Shown here piece after piece: positions 35,201 to 42,368 of a DNA stretch of 64,000 bases; positions within the stretch are counted from its first letter, which is position 1; every line of letters starts with the position of its first letter. The stretch comes from Woronichinia naegeliana WA131 (GTDB taxonomy: Bacteria > Cyanobacteriota > Cyanobacteriia > Cyanobacteriales > Microcystaceae). The notes beneath the pieces were generated by a model. The model was not told the DNA's origin. It saw nothing but the letters and a program-made list of their open reading frames with translations, and made no database searches. Made by a program: the position numbers and the translations under genes. The DNA is taken from the NCBI GenBank assembly GCA_025370055.1, contig CP073041.1:1364001-1428000 (forward strand), in the 5' to 3' direction.

Positions 35201-38200
35201 TTGAATACCCATTGCTGATAACACAAAAACTTGCAGATTTTCTTTTCCTTCCCGTTTTTTAAGCGTTTTATTTAATTCTTTTAAAACAGTTTCAACCCAA
35301 ACAAAGGGAACAGAACCAACATCTCCATCCATAATTTCTACTGGATACCCACTCAAGAGTAAATCAGCAGCAATTTGTGGTAATCGTTCTAAGTCTTTGA
35401 AGTCCGCTCTTTCGGATTCAGGACGTTCCATCACTGCTGAATAAATTTGCCCCATTTCTCGTAGCAAATGTTCCAAACCAAATGATTGAGATGAAATTTT
35501 CTGATCTAGTTCGTTAAGTATATTGTTAATAGCAGCTTTTTCTTCTGGCGTTTTATTATGAATTTCTTGCATCTGTTCACTATAGGAACTATATAAACGT
35601 GGTAGTTCCTCTCTGGAAAGTTCATCTAATCCTAGCTTTAAACACCTGACAAAATATTCTAAAGTTGAAGAATGCTCATTCAAAAATGTTTCGATGAACA
35701 ATTTCATAACTTCTGGAAGACCATTTTTAACTATGCTAAATTGCCGTTTTCGACTTGCTATTTTGCGCTCTTCTTGTTTCTCAACGTATGTTATTGACGT
35801 TTCTTCTCCCTTATTCTCTTGGCGATAAACTTCCTTATCAGCTTCAGCCCAGTTTGCCCAATCTTTACCCTGTAAAGGTAATGTTTCAGCTTTACGTTTG
35901 TCCCTATCATACTTTTGAACAATTTGTAAAATTTGTTGAGCTTTTTTAATTCCTTGCTGACAATTTTCTTCTAACTCATCTACATCCACTCCCTGTTCTT
36001 GCATTGTTTGAGCCAGATTTTCTAGGCTAATTTTAGAATTATCCTTGGCTTTTATCTTTGTTAAAATTTCTCGAATTTCATCTCTGATGACTGGGGAATT
36101 TTTGTTTTCAATATCTATAATTACCAGTTGTTCATCATCATAGCTAGAAAAATACTCTAGGAAATTGTTAACTGTTTCTTCATCATCATCAGTAATGGTT
36201 TTATCAGTTAGTAGAATAATTACATTTTTCCCTACGGATAGAAAACTTTGCACAATTTCAGTTTCTTTTTCTTTTAGTTCCTTCGCTGAAACTAAGATTA
36301 CAACTTTAGCTGAAATTTGTTTAATTAATTCTAATTGAACAGGATAATTTCTAACATCACCACGCAAATTGGTAAATGAAACTATATCTTGGAAAATATC
36401 TTCTTTTACGCCTTTAGGTAAATACCAACTAATTTCTACCATACCATCCGCTAACTGCCGATTTTTAGTAGAACCTTCCGAATTTCTGTGAAAAAATACA
36501 GGATGAGATTTATCAGGCTCATTTTCACTAATCACCCAATTTAAAAGCGATGATTTAGAAAAATCAGACTTATCAAATCTAATAAAGCTAACTGTTTCTA
36601 TAGAATAATTAGCAATTCCCCGTTCTTCACTTTTAATAACTGTTCCTTGTAGAGCCTTCCACTTCATTACTAAAGAGCGCATTGCCCATAAAAAGAATTT
36701 TGGATCTTTCTGGCCATCTTCCTGAATAACTAAGGGAATGGCTAATTTACAACCCCATAATCTCTGAACTAAATCTTGTTGAATAATGGGATTACAGCAT
36801 AAAAATGTGGCCGCAACCACATCTAACGGATACACATTAGCCGTTTCTACTTCTTGTTTCTTGCGTCTCCCAAAGCGACTACTTGATGGTTCCGATTTAT
36901 TTTCTGATGCAATTTTCAGTTTACGCCCTTCATAATTAAACGATATTAAGTTACTTAAAAAATGTGTTGCAAGTTGTTCTGTAGTTGCTGGAATATTTGG
37001 CTCTAGTGAATATTCTGTAATGGAGTAAACTTCTTCTCTTCCTAATTTTCCAGGATAATATTGAGTTAGTTCTAAGCGTTCTAGTATATCTTGTAACTCA
37101 GAAGAAGGTTGTTCATCGGATGATGTAACGAGAGATTTTTTTAGTGAATTATTGTCAGTTTTTTTCATAATATCTTGTAACCCACTTCCTAAATTTTCAT
37201 TCTGTGGTTGATCATCAATAATATCTTGCAGTTCTTTAACTGCTTCTACACATTCATAAGACAAACCTAAATTATATCTCTTGAGAATGCTAATAATGGA
37301 TTCTGATTGTAGATTCGGTAGTAACACTTGCTGAACAAAATCTATTGTTCTCTCTTTTTCTAAAAACAAAACATCAGAGCCTAACAGCTTGAGTATTAAA
37401 TAGACTTCTTTTTTTTCTGCCTGACAATTTTTTGCTTCTATACCAAAAGGATACTCTTGATCTTCTCGCAATAACCTTTCCAACGTTTGATAGTCTTCAA
37501 CTTCCCAAACTTTATTAAAAAAGCTAAATTCTGGCACATAACCCAAGGGGAAAAGCAAGCACAAAAAACTAAGTTCACTCAGTTTATCTTTTTTTATCAG
37601 TGCTGTTCGTAAGCTATTGATAGCCAATATTATATATTGATATGATTTTTTCCTTAAATTTTCTGTACGCCCATTATCTTCTGAAATAAGCTGAATAAGC
37701 TTAGAAATCTTCTTAATAAGTTCATTAACATCCTTAATATCATCTGATATGATCAACTCAATATTTTCTGATTTTTCATTGAGCCATTTGAATATATTTT
37801 TATATGTAGCATAATCTTCTCTGGACATTACCATTGTATCTTCTGGATTCAAAATCTGACGTATTAAATCCTTTGTTTCTTTACTATCAGCACTGTTATA
37901 CCTAACATCAAGTAAATACTGTTGAACTATTTTGGCTGACAATATTTCTTGCACCCAATAGTAATTATTCTTGGTTTTTGTTTCAACCTCTTTTCTCCAG
38001 TTAACTAAATAGCTTAGATTCTCAGCAGTAAGCTCTCGTTGCTGAATCCATAAAGGAATTTGTTCATTTAATAGAGTATTGATTTTTTCATTAACTTTAG
38101 CTATTTCATCAACAAAATATCGGAAGCTAGTGGTTAAACCACTGAGATTCATCCATTCGGCATGAAGCATCTCAGCAAGTCTCTGAGAATTTACAAATTC

Positions 38201-39154
38201 ATTTAGATGATGACGGCAAATAATTTCCCATACAGCAATAGTTTTTCTGTAATCTCTGTCAATAACAGCAGATTGCTCAGGATTTAAACCACCAATTTGT
38301 ACTTTTTCTATTTTGATCTTAGATTCGATACTTTCCTGTTTATAAGTATATTGATTTTCAGTATTTGAACTGTGGCTTGTCTCTAATCCTCCTCCTCCCA
38401 TTCCAACAAAGTCAACTTTAAACTGAGTGGTAATTTTGTTATTAACAAGATTTTGAATTGTCTGCTCATCAGAAGCTAAAAAATCATTATAAGAAGCAGA
38501 AATCAAGAAGATTCTACCAAACGTAACAGTTCCCAACAGTGCGTGAGAGCCATAATGCTTCAGAAAATCGTGACAAGCCCTAATCGCTATAGATTCTGAT
38601 TCGGGATTGCGTAAAATATCATCTATTCTTTTTAACTCTTGTAAGGCATTAGAATCAAAGCGAATCTGGTTGGGATTGAGAATACAAGCGGCAGTAGGGA
38701 TAACTACATATTGAACTTTAGAGTAGTAACAACGCTCAACTCTCTGACTACTTTCAGCAACATTTTCTCTCTCTTGACGCAATGAAACATTAGCACTTAA
38801 ATCCAGTAAACCTTGGAATAAACTATTACCTTGTGCTGATGCTTCAACACTAGCCCCTAACTTTTCTATCCCTTTTTTAAAAATATTTTCCTTACTTTCT
38901 GATTTGAATTCCTCCGTTTGGTCAAACGCTTGACGTGATGGCTGGATCAAAGAGATGTTCTCTTGAACTGTAATGAGATTAAATCGTTCTTGTAAAATTT
39001 CTTCTTCGTTTTTAGTGATAAGCATCCCTTGTAAAGCCAGTCCAGCCGATGCTTTTTGTAACATATCCTTGCTTGTCTGCTCTATTGGCAAAATACCCGT
39101 ACCACTTAATTGCGCGATACTTGATTCGATATTATTTTGGCTGGACTCTGACAT
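32252..39154 (-). CDS. VLIG-like very large GTPase with MACPF-like N-terminus
   Basis: A 2300-residue protein laid out like the vertebrate interferon-induced very large GTPases (VLIG/URGCP). Residues about 100-290 contain a MACPF-like segment with signature KHYGSHALLGTVTFG (Y201, G202, H204). At about 688 is ILERLELTQYYPGKL, at about 776 YPLDVVAATFLCC, at about 910 VEISWYLPKG and at about 1095 LPLQGKDWANWAEADKE, all matching VLIG blocks as I recall them. The G domain has G1 GIQSSGKST (1316-1324) and G3-like DTEGLKS (from 1369). A long helical region follows, then a zinc-like tail with C2158-x2-C2161 (CPFCGEIC), a His cluster and HRPQGITGYRP. A Cys-rich small gene lies 37 bp upstream. Function in bacteria is unknown; membrane action or defence is inferred. 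Confidence 0.88.
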   Translation of the reverse strand: MSESSQNNIESSIAQLSGTGILPIEQTSKDMLQKASAGLALQGMLITKNEEEILQERFNLITVQENISLIQPSRQAFDQTEEFKSESKENIFKKGIEKLGASVEASAQGNSLFQGLLDLSANVSLRQERENVAESSQRVERCYYSKVQYVVIPTAACILNPNQIRFDSNALQELKRIDDILRNPESESIAIRACHDFLKHYGSHALLGTVTFGRIFLISASYNDFLASDEQTIQNLVNNKITTQFKVDFVGMGGGGLETSHSSNTENQYTYKQESIESKIKIEKVQIGGLNPEQSAVIDRDYRKTIAVWEIICRHHLNEFVNSQRLAEMLHAEWMNLSGLTTSFRYFVDEIAKVNEKINTLLNEQIPLWIQQRELTAENLSYLVNWRKEVETKTKNNYYWVQEILSAKIVQQYLLDVRYNSADSKETKDLIRQILNPEDTMVMSREDYATYKNIFKWLNEKSENIELIISDDIKDVNELIKKISKLIQLISEDNGRTENLRKKSYQYIILAINSLRTALIKKDKLSELSFLCLLFPLGYVPEFSFFNKVWEVEDYQTLERLLREDQEYPFGIEAKNCQAEKKEVYLILKLLGSDVLFLEKERTIDFVQQVLLPNLQSESIISILKRYNLGLSYECVEAVKELQDIIDDQPQNENLGSGLQDIMKKTDNNSLKKSLVTSSDEQPSSELQDILERLELTQYYPGKLGREEVYSITEYSLEPNIPATTEQLATHFLSNLISFNYEGRKLKIASENKSEPSSSRFGRRKKQEVETANVYPLDVVAATFLCCNPIIQQDLVQRLWGCKLAIPLVIQEDGQKDPKFFLWAMRSLVMKWKALQGTVIKSEERGIANYSIETVSFIRFDKSDFSKSSLLNWVISENEPDKSHPVFFHRNSEGSTKNRQLADGMVEISWYLPKGVKEDIFQDIVSFTNLRGDVRNYPVQLELIKQISAKVVILVSAKELKEKETEIVQSFLSVGKNVIILLTDKTITDDDEETVNNFLEYFSSYDDEQLVIIDIENKNSPVIRDEIREILTKIKAKDNSKISLENLAQTMQEQGVDVDELEENCQQGIKKAQQILQIVQKYDRDKRKAETLPLQGKDWANWAEADKEVYRQENKGEETSITYVEKQEERKIASRKRQFSIVKNGLPEVMKLFIETFLNEHSSTLEYFVRCLKLGLDELSREELPRLYSSYSEQMQEIHNKTPEEKAAINNILNELDQKISSQSFGLEHLLREMGQIYSAVMERPESERADFKDLERLPQIAADLLLSGYPVEIMDGDVGSVPFVWVETVLKELNKTLKKREGKENLQVFVLSAMGIQSSGKSTLLNTMFGLQFAVSAGRCTKGVYLQPVKLEQKLREKYNVDYIFVVDTEGLKSPELSSNSTQKHDNELSTFVIGLSNLTLIKVPSAEEISYLQEILPISVHAFLRMKKVNLRPKTKIVYRSNIADPSRLITQKRVLSETLDNSTEMICKHEEKPIKLFKDVINFNLTEDVEYLSSLHEGDDERNAVIPNYSKQVNGLKSRIIQGLNSRNQLSIADFYQHLNNLWNAIKNEHFVYQFKNIIETQARGELDKFWSQIETEFQIPVTDFMAKSHTEIMNCANEAELSQVFEKLKPELSDKIEEIFLKQEESLKQFFTKSKEMYDGSMKQWQTSTFARLKDLKNSLIREKNEQIQNYHDNRLAEIKICIAGEGYEEKITGMIRKFVQEQKKSQNEQEKMLSFSEEELRELFDPQWEVWIAELRREYDKNRLKPAKVEKHNERSLEIVYPSNSKQIINKIQKRETLNYSDLSVKKSHYKKTDLNDNIIDNIIDNIADFFSKEKENQVINEIEEIKNKLFEYVIKLLRDKEDNSRPYNDTDIGNIIQKIKSTIEKKSKELSKNFAFSLTSELKIDLTIIICGYAIERLKKIDQKYRDNHDPIKNLDKEYYFGIFKAGFNKENLVSTMVSVFCEIIRQGMAEKIEASLQSEIGNKMLSENFTILTDKQSLIASILVSLAQKGDINSYYTYIKKPEQSIKSWISNYFDEFNTTDKGIKGLIEAKIKILLDLATNFVESTNRYIKSQDENSHFIANWTKKFRELTREHLILKNIERIEILGSSFEGNFDFSYFQAEISKELNTTKSELASKLSDFSNSQTKKYINLRSDVVNDIIRLRIGCLKSCPFCGEICIAGGVDKDHNHEGNHGTPYHRPQGITGYRPVYGKPKLAIETCQQDVAGEGSFINYDTNGEYRLYKDYRKVNDYYASWKINGDLSLEVGSYWKWFMAAYSSELAILYNADEPDIPESWKSLSKEKEIEKLRKIIEG

Positions 39155-39191
39155 AAATAAAAGCCTCTATTCATAAATAGCTATTGAATTT

Positions 39192-39374
39192 TTACCAATG
39201 GCGATCATAATTATGACCACAATTTTCGCAAGTATCACCACGACCTTCATAGGATTTACAATTACAACCACTAGAGGAACAAGCCCCATAACCAGAACGT
39301 AAAGGCTTATTATTTGGGTAAGGTTTGAGCATTAACTTAGTGATGGTGGGTTGTAATAAAGCGTTTGGCTTCAT
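39192..39374 (-). CDS. small Cys-rich protein next to the VLIG-like gene
   Basis: A 60-residue protein whose second half is a dense Cys/His motif: GACSSSGCNCKSYEGRG followed by TCENCGHNYDRHW. The C-x4-C-x-C and C-x2-C-G-H-x4-H spacing suggests one zinc site or two. It resembles the small Cys...CGHxxxxH treble-clef modules also found in eukaryotic regulatory proteins, but I cannot name a family. It ends 37 bp before the giant GTPase on the same strand, so co-transcription is likely and a shared function plausible. Confidence 0.65.
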   Translation of the reverse strand: MKPNALLQPTITKLMLKPYPNNKPLRSGYGACSSSGCNCKSYEGRGDTCENCGHNYDRHW

Positions 39375-39789
39375 AATCCATATTCTCGATAACTTAGAGT
39401 AGATGTAAATGAGTATGTTAGGGAAACATCGATTATACTGCGTTGTTTGGGCTGTAGCACCCTAAATCAGAGGCACAAAAATTTATTATCCTAATATAAC
39501 ACTATCTGCTAGATTTTATTTGCATAAGTAAATAATCATAATTAATTTTCTAGAAAATCAAGTCACAGCAAGGTTTTCAAGGTAATCTATTTTGCGTTTA
39601 GTTCAAACCACCTACTTGCTCAGTTCAGTAATTGTTAAGGCTGTTTTGCTTGCCAAGTGTAACAACCCACGATGGCAAACCCCTGAAATCACGATAATCA
39701 GCTTTCGATCCTTACTGCATAATGGTTTCAGAAAGCCTAAATCTAGAGTGCAAATAAATAAAGACACTAACCAAATTTTACTAAGGGAG
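39375..39789. other. gene-poor stretch upstream of the GTPase unit
   Basis: No supported gene lies here. The first part should hold the promoter of the Cys-rich/GTPase unit, which reads leftward. No terminator or RNA was recognised. The open frame on the minus strand across 39612-40064 arises from the tandem repeat and is not credible. Confidence 0.5.
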
Positions 39790-40085
39790 TAAACGTGATC
39801 GCGTTTGAGACTGAGAGATATTGATAGCGCGATCGCGGTTTTGCAGATGATCAAGAGCGATCTCATTTGAGACAGAGACATATTGATCGGCGATCGCAGT
39901 TTTGTAGATGATAAAGAGCGATCGCGTTTGAGACTGAGACATATTGAGCAGCGATCGCGGTTTTGTAGATGATAAAAAGCGATCGCATTTGAGACAGAGA
40001 CATACTGATCGGCGATCGCGGTTTTGTAGATGATAAAAAGCGATCGCGTTTGAGACAGAGACATCTTGAGCAGCGATCGCCTTAT
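39790..40085. repeat. 61-bp tandem repeat array with HIP1 boxes
   Basis: GCGATCGC boxes at 39829, 39890, 39951, 40012 and 40073 are spaced exactly 61 bp apart. Each unit continues with GGTTTTGTAGATGATAAAAA, then a second GCGATCGC-type box and TTTGAGACAGAGACAT. There are four complete units, with partial ones at each end. The unit length is not a multiple of three, so it is not a protein repeat. Single unit fragments recur at 40596-40635 and 40697-40715. It ends beside hicB. Confidence 0.9.
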
Positions 40086-40089
40086 TTGT

Positions 40090-40311
40090 TTATGCCTTAA
40101 TTAATATCGGTTTAAGAGGAATAGTTTCTCCGTGTTTACGATAACTCTCCTTAACCCCTTGCCAAGCTAATTCCAATTCATCAATAGCCCCTTGGGGAGT
40201 ATCCGAAAAAGCAGAAACCGTTGGCATTTCTACCAAATGAGCCAACCAATCTCCATCTTCATCTTGGAACAGATTAATCGTAAAACCATCGAAAATATTT
40301 GTTTGAGTCAT
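40090..40311 (-). CDS. hicB: HicB antitoxin
   Basis: A 73-residue HicB-type antitoxin with the partial RNase H-like fold: FTINLFQDEDGDWLAHLVEMP, then GAIDELELAWQGVKESYRKHGETIPLP-like. I start it at ATG 40311, four bases after the hicA stop; the frame is open further upstream but overlaps hicA. It lacks an obvious C-terminal DNA-binding domain. The 61-bp array begins right after its stop. Confidence 0.85.
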   Translation of the reverse strand: MTQTNIFDGFTINLFQDEDGDWLAHLVEMPTVSAFSDTPQGAIDELELAWQGVKESYRKHGETIPLKPILIKA

Positions 40312-40315
40312 ATAA

Positions 40316-40543
40316 TTAGTCTTGTAAAGATAAAAATTGTCTAACTTGATAGGCTTTCGCTTCCCCATTTTTAGTCGGCTGAATAGATAAACGGACTTTA
40401 GTTGGCGAATACCAAATACGATGACTACCTGTTTGATGATCAAAAATCCAATCACAAAGACCTAATAGTGTCTCAAACTCGCTGAAACGCAAACCTTGAG
40501 GATTATTTTTGGCTTTTTTGAGTAGCTTGTCTTTTTTATCCAC
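40316..40543 (-). CDS. hicA: HicA mRNA interferase toxin
   Basis: A 75-residue HicA toxin of the dsRBD-like fold, which cleaves mRNA. The catalytic His is H41 in DHQTGSHRIWYSP, and the conserved C-terminal VRQFLSL segment is present. The start MDKKDKLLKKAKNNPQGLRFSE is slightly longer than many HicA proteins. hicA precedes hicB with a four-base gap, the standard order. Nothing suggests it is broken. Confidence 0.87.
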   Translation of the reverse strand: MDKKDKLLKKAKNNPQGLRFSEFETLLGLCDWIFDHQTGSHRIWYSPTKVRLSIQPTKNGEAKAYQVRQFLSLQD

Positions 40544-40592
40544 TATCTATTGGCAATTTCAACCTTCAAGTCAATTTTAGCCTAGTACGGTG

Positions 40593-40735
40593 AAAGCGAT
40601 CGCATTTGAGACAGAGACATACTGATCGGCGATCACCCTTGAGAACAGAACTAAAATGAGGTCTGCGATCAAGTTTTTGACCTGAGAGGTAAGAGGCGAT
40701 CGCATTTGAGAAATAGTGATAGGAGATCGCCACTT
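40593..40735. repeat. dispersed fragments of the 61-bp repeat
   Basis: GCGATCGCATTTGAGACAGA at about 40597 and GCGATCGCATTTGAGA at about 40697 match part of the 61-bp unit on the other side of hicAB. The repeat family therefore brackets the hicAB cassette. No gene is seen between 40544 and 40773. Confidence 0.6.
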
Positions 40736-40773
40736 CTCAAGCCAACCTACGCAGCTTTAGCCTTTTCCTATAA

Positions 40774-41088
40774 TTAATAAACTTCACGCTTATAAAAAGT
40801 GATGCCGACTCGCTCAATATGTTCAATCAAGTTAGGATTATTCAAACTATTGAAAATTGATAAATCAAAAAAATAGGGAAGAAGTAAATCATCAATCTTG
40901 TTCAAAATTTCCAGCAGTTGATGATAGTTGATATTGTCGCCAACAAGAGTTAAGTCAATATCAGAACCTGGTTTATAGTTTCCCTTTGCACGAGAACCAT
41001 AAATAATCGCTTTACTAATTTCAGGATAGGCAGAAAATACTTGATTAATCTGATTAATTGTATCTTGTTTAAGTCCAAATTGGCTCAT
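40774..41088 (-). CDS. mntA: MNT-type nucleotidyltransferase antitoxin
   Basis: A 104-residue minimal nucleotidyltransferase with the GS-x10-D-x-D active site GSRAKGNYKPGSDID (G31, S32, D43, D45). In HEPN/MNT modules this enzyme AMPylates a tyrosine next to the HEPN active site and so silences the toxin. Its ATG overlaps by four bases (ATGA) the true end of the upstream HEPN frame, the usual coupling. The partner is frameshifted, so this gene may be relaxed. Confidence 0.85.
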   Translation of the reverse strand: MSQFGLKQDTINQINQVFSAYPEISKAIIYGSRAKGNYKPGSDIDLTLVGDNINYHQLLEILNKIDDLLLPYFFDLSIFNSLNNPNLIEHIERVGITFYKREVY

Positions 41089-41478
41089 ATATTTTGCATT
41101 TTTGTTTGAAGTTCTATAAATAGCTGAAAATAAAGGTTACGAATATCTTGAATAACTTGCCTAGCAACTTCCTCATTATAGGTATGTACCGTTGCTATTC
41201 TACTTTTAATCATTTTCATCCAAATTATCGCCATCCTTAATAATCCCCCTTTGAAATGCCAATCTTAGAGCATCTCGACTGCCCTGAATGTTAACTTCGC
41301 CCTGTTCTTCATAGTAGTCTTTAATCATTTTCCAGGCAAGTTCATAGGTATATTCAAAAGCTTTAATCATCCCTTGCTCTTCTAACTCATTTAATTCTCC
41401 TTTTTCAATAAATTTCGTGAGTTGACGAACTGCCTTTTGATAGTTATCTAAACGTTGTTTCCAGCGTATATCTTGCAT
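41085..41478 (-). pseudogene. HEPN toxin (HI0074-like), frameshifted
   Basis: The first 90 residues are a HEPN-type protein (LDNYQKAVRQLTKFIEKGEL, then FEYTYELAWKMIKDYYEEQG), stopping at 41206 after GDNLDEND. The next frame continues WMKMIKSRIATVHTYNEEVARQ to a TGA at 41085-41087 that overlaps the mntA ATG. One extra T in the TTT near 41219-41222 explains the shift. The catalytic R-x4-H-x-Y motif (RIATVHTY) lies after the shift, so the translated product cannot be an active toxin. Confidence 0.82.
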
Positions 41479-41690
41479 AATTAATAAAGTAATTTTTATT
41501 TTGTTTACTATTAGGAAAAATAAATGAATTAGGCTAAATGCTAGTCGTCTATTCTAGGCTAAAAATGGGGTCTCTGTCAATACTCACGCCACAGTTAACC
41601 CTAGAATATAGTTAAAATGAGGTTTGCGATCGCCGTTTTATCGCCGTTTTACAGATAACAAAGAGCGATCACCGTCGGTATAAAGGCAAA

Positions 41691-41969
41691 TTATGCTCGT
41701 CGCTGAGTTTGGGTGCTTTCTATATATTGGCGTAGAACGCTGTTTATTAAAGTTTTATACTGTTCTCCTTGAGCCTGAAACCATTGCTTCACATCGGGAT
41801 CAAGCTGAACCAAGTCGTGCGCTTGCTCTGCTGGGATACATAAAGTAGCTCGTTCAAAAAAATCATCTGTCAGAGGTGGAATATCCGAGTAGTCAATATT
41901 CTCTTCTGACCTTGACTCCAATGCGGCCCAATTAGTACGAGAGGTACTGTTCAAATCGTTTCTGCTCAT
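41691..41969 (-). CDS. brnA: BrnA-type antitoxin
   Basis: A 92-residue antitoxin with a C-terminal ribbon-helix-helix-like region: DDFFERATLCIPAEQ, then LDPDVKQWFQAQGEQYKTLINSVLRQYI, the BrnA signature. I choose the ATG at 41969 (MSRNDLNSTSR); an upstream ATG at 42008 lies deep in brnT. It overlaps the end of brnT by 38 bases, typical of brnTA operons. BrnA binds DNA, represses the operon and neutralises BrnT. Confidence 0.82.
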   Translation of the reverse strand: MSRNDLNSTSRTNWAALESRSEENIDYSDIPPLTDDFFERATLCIPAEQAHDLVQLDPDVKQWFQAQGEQYKTLINSVLRQYIESTQTQRRA

Positions 41970-42210
41970 GACGGTTGGCTCTTCGTGCTGAAATGATTCG
42001 GAAGACATTCTGTCGACGTTCTGTCCAGACTACTACTGCTATTCCAGAACCGAGAAAACCGATCCCAAACCAGCGATCTTCGCCATAGTCAAAACGATCA
42101 TCTAGCTCAATCAGCATTTTTCCATCAAACATCGTGGGAACATCAGCAAAATCAATCTCATGTTTACGAATGTTTTCAATATTTTTCGCTTCATCCCACT
42201 CAAATTGCAT
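41932..42210 (-). CDS. brnT: BrnT ribonuclease toxin
   Basis: A 92-residue BrnT toxin, a RelE-fold ribonuclease. The family start FEWDEAKNIENIRKHEIDFADV is clear, as is the C-terminal VVVWTERRQNVFRIISARRANRHEQKRFEQY with the active-site Arg/Glu cluster. It lies first in the operon, overlapping brnA. Frame and length are normal, so this TA pair looks intact. Confidence 0.88.
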   Translation of the reverse strand: MQFEWDEAKNIENIRKHEIDFADVPTMFDGKMLIELDDRFDYGEDRWFGIGFLGSGIAVVVWTERRQNVFRIISARRANRHEQKRFEQYLSY

Positions 42211-42320
42211 AAAGAATCAAGATATGCAAGATTGAACTAACTTTTTTCAGTATCACACATTTGGCTAAAATTGGTTAGTTTTTTAATGGAAACGGTTTTG
42301 GAGATGATTAATCAGCGATC

Positions 42321-42361
42321 GCCCCCCTATTTGGATTAAAAATAAACCTAAAAAAGGGGGC
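42321..42361. terminator. long hairpin downstream of acs
   Basis: GCCCCCC at 42321-42327 pairs with GGGGGC at 42356-42361 across an AT-rich 28-base loop, immediately after the stop of acs (transcribed leftward) and before brnT's promoter region. On the minus strand the 5' arm is followed by TTTTTT. It matches the dispersed CCCCC/GGGGG element and may serve as the acs terminator. Confidence 0.4.
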
Positions 42362-42368
42362 AAAATGA

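Noticed and set aside
39612-40064. A 150-codon minus-strand open frame with repeated SLSQTRSL-like phrases
   Set aside because: It is produced by the 61-bp tandem array. The period is not a multiple of three and the product has no natural composition.
39790-40085. CRISPR array
   Set aside because: The repeats are contiguous 61-bp units without unique spacers, and no cas genes are present.
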